DNA of 64,000 bases from positions 109,697,141-109,761,140 of the forward strand of contig CM043942.1 in the NCBI GenBank assembly GCA_014529385.2, given 5' to 3'. A program made the translations under genes and the position numbers. Shown piece after piece: positions 56,114 through 64,000 of the stretch (position 1 is the stretch's first letter; the number at the start of each line of letters is the position of its first letter). Source of the stretch: Adiantum capillus-veneris (Eukaryota > Streptophyta > Polypodiopsida > Polypodiales > Pteridaceae). A model generated the notes under the pieces. The model was not told where the DNA came from. It was given only the letters and a program-made list of their open reading frames with translations, and did no database searches.

Positions 56114-56378
56114 TAACGGGTTTGATACTATGAAGGATAAGAATTTTCACCCAAATGTGAGGGGCCATTTGTCATTAGAAATCACTACAACAATGGCAGT
56201 TATCGATTGATGGATGCAGATGGTAGGCTTCACAAAACACGTGTCAATGGATGGAGGTCAATGCAATACTTTTTGAGGTTTGATCAAGCACTTATGATGG
56301 ATATTCGTGAGGAGGGAGACTCCTCCACCTCAACTCAAGAAGAATCAAGTATAGATAGAGGCATGAATGCCTCTAGTT

Positions 56379-56394
56379 TCAGGGGGAAGGATAA
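56379..56394 (+). promoter_or_regulatory. Polypurine tract of element D
   Basis: TCAGGGGGAAGGATAA lies directly before the TGAGGGCC start of the 3' LTR. Confidence 0.75.
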
Positions 56395-57569
56395 TGAGGG
56401 CCGCTTTTCAAATTTTGGACCACCTCTCTCTTGGTATGCACTTGATGGCAATGCTTTGCGGAGGAGGATGGACCTAATGCATTAAAATCACAAAAAATCT
56501 ATATATTTATTTTGTACATAGCTATGGTTTTGACACATTTGGATCTTGGAAAAAGGAGAGGTAGGAACAAACCCTATGAAAATAAAAAATTCATTGGATA
56601 CGATAACTACCTGATGGTCATTGTAGGTGAAGAATAAAAGTCAATAGTGAAAGGGAGGATAATCTTATGTATTATGGAGTTGGAGTCAACAAAATATTAT
56701 CAAATTCAAGCATAATTCACTTGTGGACACAAAGAGCTTGGAAGACTTTTGGAAGGAAAAAGACGGACAGGTGTTTTTGTGGGATTTTTCTCTATTTTTT
56801 CCATTCCGAATTAGAAAACATTTTAAACAAGCAAGTTGTAGGCGTTAATCTGATCTTTTTGTCTCTATTTTTTTAATATTTTTTAAAGCTAAGGTTTGGG
56901 AGATATGGACAAAATGGTGGAGCAGGAGGTATGGAAACAAAGCTCACCATGATGAAGGTAATTAAGAGGAAATTGGTCAATAAGCAAGGCACACGGAGCT
57001 CTCTCATTGGGGGAATGCCTCTAACTGAGTTCACTTTGTAGTAACTCCGCTTGCTCATAATCTCTTCTCTAATCACTCTCTTGGCCTATAAAAGAAAGCC
57101 TTCACTTTTGTAAATGGATACACAATCAAGCTTTGGCACACACACACACACAATGAAGCTCTAACACTCACGCTCTCATATATACATCCTTATTTATGCA
57201 CCTCTACGCACATATAGTTCTATTATGGCATAGTATTGGCTATGGTAAATTTTTTTGGTTTCTTAATGGCCAAGAGGTTTGAGTTACCATACACACATGA
57301 ATTTGTGAGATGTTTATTATGTGAAAATCCCCTCGTGAATTTTTGTATTGTGTTTATGAAGCCTATATTAATGGTGCTCTAATGATCTCTTCCTCTCCAT
57401 ATCTCTCCTTCTCTCCCATCTTCCTTGTGTTATGTGCCAGCCCCCTACCATGCCTCCTAGCCGCATTCCAAGCTGGGTGGTGACCCTATTGTGTATCTCC
57501 CATGATGAGGCTATTGTGCATAGTCTTGGTGTAGAAGCCACCGGGTCTGTTTTGCAGGTCCGCCTCTCA
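56395..57569 (+). repeat. 3' LTR of element D
   Basis: It is 1,175 bp, TGAGGGCC to CTCTCA, and aligns to 41721-43083. It is shorter than the 5' copy because of several internal deletions. A CA repeat is at 57132-57152. Confidence 0.88.
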
Positions 57570-57585
57570 ATATGAAAGGGCTTTC

Positions 57586-58126
57586 TATAGTATACCATAG
57601 TAGCTAGCTTCCCATTGAGACAACAAGTCCTAATGCATTCACTAGTAATAAGAAGATCTTACGTGTTCACACCAAATTGTTCAAAATCGCGGGACCATGT
57701 CTTGTCAAATATACGTTTTCTCCCATTTATAATCCCCTCCCTTTTACTCACAGGAATTCAGATGACAACCCTTATTGAATCCCCTAAAAAATAAGTGTGG
57801 GTATTAGGATAAATTAAACACACGTATAATGAGAGGATCAAGTCTCATTGTATATATGTAGGGCTAGTTTCTCTAAAATACCATCCATGGTAATCAACTA
57901 CCCCTTGTGACAATAAGTGTTCTTATTACCCCTCATGATATAAGTGTTGGGGATTTTGATAGTAATAATAAGGAGATGTCAACTTTGCGCACCAAAATCC
58001 TCTACAGTATCCCTATATAAGTGACCATGTTTTGAAAACTATGGTTCTCTCCTTTATCACACCTACGTTACTCTCACATGATACCATGTAATAACCCTTA
58101 AGTGAATCCCCCTTGCAAAAAATTTG
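57586..58126. repeat. Degenerate tandem repeat, unit about 290-330 bp
   Basis: A block starting TATACCATAG near 57586 recurs as ATACCATCC near 57875. Later markers also repeat in order, for example GGGACCATGTCTTG near 57690 and GTGACCATGTTTTG near 58022. About two units can be followed. A related piece (CCCATTGTGACAACAAG near 41612) lies on the other side of element D, so D may have inserted into this repeat. Confidence 0.6.
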
Positions 58127-58182
58127 GGTAATGGTTAGGCTTTGGCCTCCCAACCTATAGGTTGCGAGTTCAAATCCCCTGT
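58127..58182 (+). repeat. tRNA-like sequence, possible SINE head
   Basis: GTAATGGTTAGGC resembles the D-arm with an A box, CCTCCCAACC an anticodon arm, and GTTGCGAGTTCAAATCCCC the T-arm with a B box (GGTTCAAATCC type). The acceptor stem is not complete, so a tRNA-derived SINE or pseudogene is more likely than a working tRNA. Confidence 0.5.
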
Positions 58183-58241
58183 TGGATCACACTCTAGAGG
58201 GACACTTTTTGCTCACCTAGTATTCACGTTGCTAGGGCTCT

Positions 58242-60126
58242 TGTAACATTTAATGGTCTAATACCTTGTGTGTAGCAGAAAATAACATAGACATAGTGAG
58301 CATTGTAGACATGTAGTAATGTTAGTGTGTATACGCGCTTCACCAGGGACACTTTTCCCCCACTGGGTTTTTCCCCCTGGACATTTGGTGTGAAAGGACA
58401 CCTTATCTCTTAGGGTTTCATATAAGCTTTGTAGCTTTGAGTTTGTATATACTCTATTATTCTAATACAGAGAGAGACAGACTACAAAGATCTTGTACAC
58501 AAGCTCTGTGTCTTCTCCTTCTCCATCTTCTTCCTACTCTGAGTTGTTGTCTTCCTTTTGTTTCTTGTTTCATCATCTTCAACAAGCATTTCATTAGAAT
58601 ATATTCCTAATTAGCATAGCAAGAGTTCTTGGATGGAGAGAGCAACAAAAGCATAACACCTAGTCAGATAGGAATGAACAATACTTCAAAAAGAGAGAGA
58701 AATTAAGCTATTGACAACAGTTGAGGACCAGATTTACATGGAGCCGGTCCCCCCTCCAAAAGGCTTTGTATTATAGGTTTCCCCCATTAAGGGAGACATT
58801 TTACAATACAATACTTTGTGCTCCTTCAATAAATTGCTGGTGCAACGAAAATGGAAGCTTCAAGCACCAACCTCACACTTATAAAACACAACATCAATTC
58901 CCTCACAGTCTCAAACCCAAGACCTCACACACCTTCAAAGATGGTGAGAGCTAGCGGGGTATGAGAGTAGATCGAGAGGAAGGAGTATTCTCATGAGAAA
59001 TAAGTATGTCTCCTCACATAATGACTCATAATATCTTAGCATAGCTAAGTACTTAGCATGGTAGAGGAGATGAGCATGCATTGGAGCTTGGCTCTTGGTT
59101 GGATTTTCATCACAAAGCCAAGAGTTGTGGGTGTAGGCCTCCCTTCTCGCAAGCTTGGAGTAGATGATGAGCTTTCCATTAAATCTTGAGAAGGAGATAG
59201 CCTTCTTTACTCCACACATGAGATTGTGTGAGTGTGTGTGTGTAATGCCTTGCCAAAATCAACCCCTCGATCAACCCCCTCTCTCTCTTGGTCGATCCCT
59301 CTTGCTTTTTACTCATGTTGGCATCCCATTGGCCCCTGCAAAGCTTATCCAATGACAATTAAGAAGCATAAGTGATAGACTTGTGACATATGTTCCCCTT
59401 TCCCCTTTTGTGAGAGCTTTAGGTATTTAAATAATTCAATTAATCTCTCATTGGACCCCTTAGTCTTTTGGCAAATAGGAATCAGGCAAGCCATTGGGGT
59501 GTTGAATGCTCATTGGACCCCTTGGGAGACTGTCCAATAGTCTTCTAGAGAGCTTAATTCCTATTGGTTCTTTTATCAAGTGTTTTTAAATGAATTAAAT
59601 TTAATTTAATATAGCCTAATTCTCATTGGTCCACCTGTATGGCCATCCAATAGGATTTGAATGCACCTTGGGGGCAACTGGGCTAGGGATTTGACATGTG
59701 TCCACTATGCCCTTTGTGTAAAGGGAGCTTGCAAGAGTGTGTGTGTGTGTTTCTCTCTCATCCCCTACTAAAAGGGCTCGCCCCCTCAAGGATAGGGATA
59801 TGGGAAGACTTTTGAGTCTTCCCACAAGCATCCAATTTACCCTAAGCTTGAACATTGGACATAACCTTTGAATTTTGGAACCTTAGCATTTTGGAAGTCT
59901 TAATGGGCTGAACCTTAGGGTCTTTGAAGCCCATTAACGCACATTTCACTTTTGCAGATAGCCCACCCTTTGGATCCCTATTTTCCCTCCTTTGGATCCC
60001 TACTCTGACCGATTTTCCAACCTAATCAATATTCTAGATTTTTCTCCCCTGGTACTTTCCCATATTAAATGATCAGTTTAACATGAGAAAATCATTTAGG
60101 ATAATTAGATATTAGTTATTATGACA
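58242..60126 (-). repeat. 3' LTR of chromovirus F, with a solo LTR inside
   Basis: On the minus strand it runs from TGTCATAATAAC (60126) to AATGTTACA (58242), the same ends as the LTR of E. Total length is 1,885 bp; removing the 281 bp insertion and its 5 bp duplication leaves 1,599 bp. It lacks the foldback MITE present in E. Confidence 0.88.
58304..58584 (+). mobile_element. Solo LTR, 281 bp, inside the LTR of F
   Basis: The insertion begins TGTAGACATG and ends CTTCAACA, and is flanked by the 5 bp duplication AGCAT (58299-58303 and 58585-58589). The LTR of E has the uninterrupted sequence. It contains a CATATAAGC TATA-like box near 58420 and pyrimidine-rich 3' sequence, so plus orientation is likely. 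Size suggests a copia-type LTR. It arose by LTR-LTR recombination after insertion. Confidence 0.85.
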
Positions 60127-60140
60127 TTACCTCTCTCTTG
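60127..60140 (-). promoter_or_regulatory. Polypurine tract of chromovirus F
   Basis: CAAGAGAGAGGTAA on the minus strand, identical to the tract of E, directly precedes the LTR. Confidence 0.85.
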
Positions 60141-60519
60141 AAAACATAGTCATCCTCAACTGTGAGGTAGAGAAGATAAAGCCTATTCATTAGTCCTTTT
60201 TCTAGTGGGTAGAGGATCCCTATTTTACCCTACGACATCGTTCCAGAATGGATGACTAATCCATTTGGTGCTTGAGAGCCTAAGCTACTGCAAGCATGTC
60301 TGCGCATTAGTCCTATCAATCTTCCATAGTAGAGTGACAATATCTACTTGGTGTTTGGAAGAGGTCATCTCCGCAAACTTAATCCTAAGCATCCATACTT
60401 CTTAGCAATGGTGCACAATAAAGAAAAAGAGAGTTTTATAAGACAAAATTTGTTCATTTTAAACATTTTTACATTTTCTTACTCTAGGGGAGCATTGTAA
60501 GCATTGACAAGGTTTAGGT
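60141..60519 (-). other. 3' untranslated region of chromovirus F
   Basis: This lies between the end of the chromodomain and the polypurine tract and has no ORF. It matches the corresponding stretch of E (36076-36460) in inverted orientation. Confidence 0.7.
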
Positions 60520-63500
60520 TATCCTTTAATTGGATGCCTTGTATCCATCTAGCATCTTCAAAAGGATAGTTCTTAAACTTAATAAGATACCATCGGATAA
60601 TCTTACCACCTCTCAATACCTTGTCTTCATGTCAGATAATGGACTCGAGCTGCAGCATCTCTTCTTGGTCCTCAATCTCCGGTGGGTCTTCAATAGTTGG
60701 TTCTTGAGGTGGCTCTCCTTTGTAAGGCTTTAGTAGGCTCACATGGAAAGCATTGTGTATGAGCCAATGATTGGGAAACTTAAGTTGATAGGCCATCTCA
60801 TTGATTGGTCTATGAATCTGGAAGGGACCATAGTACCTTTTTGCTAATTTAGCATAGTACTTTTGGTGTCCCATAGGATTCTTGTCCATCTTGTGCCTTA
60901 ATTGAGCCTTGGGAAATTTAAGCAAGACCCAATCATTTTCTTTAAAGGCTTGGGCTCTTTTGTGCTTATCAGCAACAGCCTTTTTCCTTTGCTGTGAGTT
61001 AGAGATAGAATCCTTAATCTTTTGGAAAGATTCTTGTAGGTCTCGGCTATACTCATCTGCAGCGAAGATCTTCCCATGTACCTTAAGTAGCAGGAGACTT
61101 TTGGATCTTCCCTCAATTACTCGAAGGGTGCTTTTCCCATGGATATATGTATAGTATTATTGTATGCATACTCCACTAAGGGTAATTACTTCTCTTTGAT
61201 GTACCTCCGTTACGTAGGCTTTTAGTAGATCAAGAATTGTTAGGTTAGCTATTTCACTTTGGTCATCCGTTTGCGGGTGATAGGCCGAAGAGAAGTTTAG
61301 CCTTGTCCCTAAATTCTCAAAGATACCCTTTCAAAAATTACTGGTCATTCTAGGATCTCTACTCGAGACTATGGACATTGGCAAGCCATGATACTTGAAG
61401 ATTTGTGATATGAAGAGGGTTGCCATTTGATGGGCTTTGATAGTCTTTTTGAGAAGTATAAAATGAGCCTATTTGTTGAACCTGTCTACTATCATCCATA
61501 TTCCCATGGATAGACTTGAGCAATCCAAAGATAAAATCCATGTATATGCTCTCCCATGGTGAATTAGGGATTTGCAAAGGTTGAAGCAATCCAGGTTTCT
61601 TCCCTCTATCAAACTTCGTCTTTTGGTATACCACACATTTAGAAACATACTCTTGTATGTTTTATTTCATGGCAAGCCAATAGAAATATGTTTCTATCCC
61701 TTTTAGGGTAGACTGAATCCCTCTATGCCCCAAATAAGGAGGAGCATGAGATTCATACATTACTTTCTCACGTAGTGAGTTAGTAATGTATAGTCTATTT
61801 CCATAGAGAAGATAACCATCTTGTAAGGTAAATCGTTCCTCTTTCTTCCCTAGTGCAAGGGATGAAATCACATCTCTAAAATCGGGATCAATAGTGTACT
61901 CATCTATCATAGAAGATAGTTCATTGTGAGTAGATATGGGAACCGCATTCACTCTCGAGCGTCTTGAGAGTGCATCGGCTACTTGATTATGCTTGCCAAG
62001 AAATGTGAGCAATATGAAAATGAAATTGCAAAAGGAACTTTGCCCACCTCATTTGATTGTCGACGGAGAGCTTGGTCTACGTCATGAAGTACTTAAGGCT
62101 TTGGTGATTCATCCGTAGAATGAAAGGAGTCTCCAATAAATAGTGCTTCCACGGGTTTAAGGCATGTAGAACTATGAGGAGTTCCTTTTCACATATGCCT
62201 AGAGCTTGCTTAAGAGGGTCAAGCCTTCGACTTTCATAGGCTATGGTGTGTCCTTCTTGGAGCAAAACAGCTCCAAGGCAATCACCACAAGTGTCACATT
62301 GAACCTCAAATGGATTTGAGAGATCCGACAATGTAAGCACAAATTGAGAGATAAGCTTTTCGAAAGCATTGTTCTCCTTGGCAGACCATGTATACCTGAC
62401 GTTTTTCTTTGTTAGGTCATGTAATGGTCCCGCGATTTGTGATAACTTTTCTATGAAGCGTCTATAGTATGCACACATACCTATAAAGCTTCTTATTTCA
62501 TGTAGATTCCTTGGATTACGCCATCCTTTTATATACCTCTAGTTTTGATGGATCCATTTGGATGCCATCTTGAGAGATAATGTGACCTAAATACTGAATC
62601 TCTTGTAAGAAAAACTCACTTTTCTTTCGATTAATATAAAGTTTATTCTCTTGTAAGACTTGAAATATTACCTGGAGGTGTTGCTCGTGTTCATCTAGTG
62701 CATTAGAGTAGATGATTATATCATCAAAGAACACTCCAGTAAAAGTTCGGTGAGGCCTGAATAGCTTCTCCATCAAGCCGTTAAATGTGGTTGGTGCATT
62801 GGTCAAGCCAAAAGGCATGACAATGTATTCGTAAAGACCAAACGTAGTGTAAAATGCGTTCTTTACAATGTCTTGATCAACTGTCCTTATTTTATGGTAG
62901 CCACTTTTTAGGTCAATCCTACTGAAGTAGGTCAACCCTTGTAGCTTATCAAATAGGTATTCTACTTGTGGAATGGGAAACCTATTCTTGATAGTGATCC
63001 TGTTTAGTGCTCTATAGTCGACACACATACGTATGTGTCATCTTTCTTTTGCACTAATAGCACGGGTGAGAAAAATAGAGACGAGCTAGGCCTACCCATG
63101 CCCTTCTCTACTAACTCATGCACTTGCCGCATAATCTCCTCTTGTTGAGCTTGAGAAACTCTATAAGGAGGTTTATTAGGTGGTGAAATTCCTGGAAGAA
63201 GTTCAATTGCATGGTCATCATTGCCTAGTTTAGGAGGTAGTTCACAAGGGATGTCGTCTAAATAAAAACATCTTGAAATCCCTTGAGAAAATTGGATAAC
63301 TAAAATTCCTTATGATTGTTTATATTTTCTTTTGGTAAAGCATTAGGTTCATTTTGAGAATCTTTAACAAAAATCATGTACATGGAAATAGAGATCTTTA
63401 TTGACTTATTGAAAGCTTGTGTATGTACGATGGGTATGGTGTTACCCAACTCCTTAGCATCTATGTACATATCTTTTTCCATGAACCTAAAGTAGATTTT

Positions 63501-63960
63501 CCTTTCAGGGAATTTAACATTGGCAGCCATGCTATCGAACCATGGTGCCCCTAGGATTACATCCTCATGCTTGAGAGGAGAGATAAAGAAGTCCTCCTTG
63601 TTCACATAGCTTTGGACATGGAGCCTCAATTTCCCAATTGAGGGAGTGATTGAAGCTTCTTGCCCCTTGACAGCACCATCGGCGGGTAGGACATCTCCCA
63701 TCTCATATGCTTGGATGCCTAGCTTGGTGGCCAACTCTATGGATATGAATTGTGAGTAGAACCAGGGTCAAAGAGAATAAAAGCATCATATTCTCTTACC
63801 TTTGCATGGCATAGAGGAGATCCTTTGTGGTGAGCATCCTCTTCGTGGATTTCAACCAAGGTAGCTCTAGGAGGCTCATTTTGTGTATTCTTGTGGGGAC
63901 AATCACGATAAGCATGCCCTTGCTCCCCGCACTTGAAACAGTCTATCTTTACGATAATGC
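60520..63960 (-). pseudogene. gag-pol: Chromovirus F: gag knuckle, protease, RT, RNase H, integrase, chromodomain
   Basis: Minus-strand order is as follows. The zinc knuckle CFKCGEQGHAYRDC (about 63945-63900) is the normal CX2CX4HX4C. The protease has F-D-P-G-S-T-H-N near 63765, Pro in the place of Ser/Thr, a one-base deletion just after it, and V-I-L-G-A-P-W near 63540. RT 63250-62516 has D-L-K-S-G-Y-H, M-P-F-G-L-T-N-A-P and active site F-F-D-D near 62725. The RNase H region is 62478-62077, the linker with HHCC start 62012-61662, and the broken integrase core 61634-61160. The integrase C-terminal part is 61116-60660, with a chromodomain near 60650-60525. Frameshifts separate nearly all pieces. 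The 5' part lies beyond the window. Confidence 0.87.
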
Positions 63961-64000
63961 TCTAGCTATTTAGGAGAGAGTTTATTTTTGCCTTTATAAA

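Larger units (their letters stand above)
41721..57569 (+). mobile_element. Element D: Tat-type Ty3/gypsy retrotransposon split by a Mutator-like element
   Basis: Two alignable LTRs (41721-43083 and 56395-57569) start with TGAGGGCCGC and end with CTCTCA. Between them are gag, protease, RT, RNase H, a second archaeal-type RNase H and integrase. The second RNase H is the mark of plant Tat elements. A 6.8 kb DNA transposon interrupts the RT-RNase H junction. Flanking 5-mers are TATAT and ATATG, so a clean target duplication is not seen. The LTRs have diverged by many substitutions and indels, so this is an old copy. Confidence 0.9.

Noticed and set aside
41716-57574. 5 bp target duplication of element D
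   Set aside because: The flanks TATAT and ATATG agree only when shifted by one base in simple AT-rich sequence, so no duplication is claimed.
58127-58182. Functional tRNA gene
   Set aside because: Arms for anticodon and T loop can be guessed but the acceptor stem does not pair.

Overview
This window is nuclear DNA of a land plant, and it is built almost entirely of transposable elements. Evidence for a plant is a chromodomain-carrying Ty3/gypsy element, a Tat-type gypsy element with a second RNase H domain, Ty1/copia remnants, a Mutator-like transposon, a plant LINE fragment and a calmodulin-like pseudogene. Coding regions carry stops and frameshifts throughout, introns are eukaryotic, and microsatellites are common. 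The species cannot be fixed from the sequence; density and nesting suggest a large repeat-rich genome (fern, lycophyte, gymnosperm or similar).

Layout. 1-17928: element A, a Ty3/gypsy (Athila/Tat-like) retrotransposon about 18 kb long, missing only most of its 5' LTR. It has gag (1557-4097), protease and pol (4631-10848), a 2.8 kb spacer, a further 1,092-codon sense ORF (13662-16940), a polypurine tract and a 939 bp 3' LTR. 17929-19500: a 65 bp tandem repeat and a spliced, damaged gene of unknown function. 19780-20344: an LTR of a minus-strand element. 21978-26983: element B, minus strand, gag-protease only and related to A. 27778-30310: element H, an LTR-like segment with heat-shock-element arrays, followed by palindromes like those of A. 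31640-33385: copia remnant and its 3' LTR. 34050-38536: rearranged chromovirus pieces (E) and an LTR with a foldback MITE inside. 40262-41240: calmodulin pseudogene and LINE fragment. 41721-57569: element D, a Tat-type gypsy with both LTRs, split in its RT-RNase H region by a 6.8 kb Mutator-like transposon (47013-53773) with a 9 bp target duplication. 58242-63950: chromovirus F, minus strand, whose LTR carries a 281 bp solo LTR.

Most unusual points. (1) A 24 bp palindrome built on AGACATCATACG and its reverse complement recurs in the non-coding parts of A (four copies before gag, five between pol and the last ORF) and in H (five copies). Spacing is mostly 282-288 bp, and the palindrome is much better conserved than its flanks. 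(2) A's Pol has a tandemly duplicated integrase zinc-binding module (two HX6HX30CX2C units) and a second retropepsin-like domain after the integrase. It then has a tail of repeated [IV]W[IV]PK-like motifs, which reappears in B directly behind B's protease. (3) The LTR of H has three arrays of alternating GAA/TTC pentamers upstream of a TATA box, as in heat-activated retrotransposons.

Apart from the damaged spliced gene at 18137-19500 and possible captured gene pieces inside the Mutator-like element, I see no ordinary host gene. Element sequences here work, or once worked, as retrotransposition units: Gag forms the particle, protease cuts the polyprotein, RT/RNase H copies RNA primed at the primer-binding site, and integrase inserts the copy. 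All autonomous copies in the window look dead.
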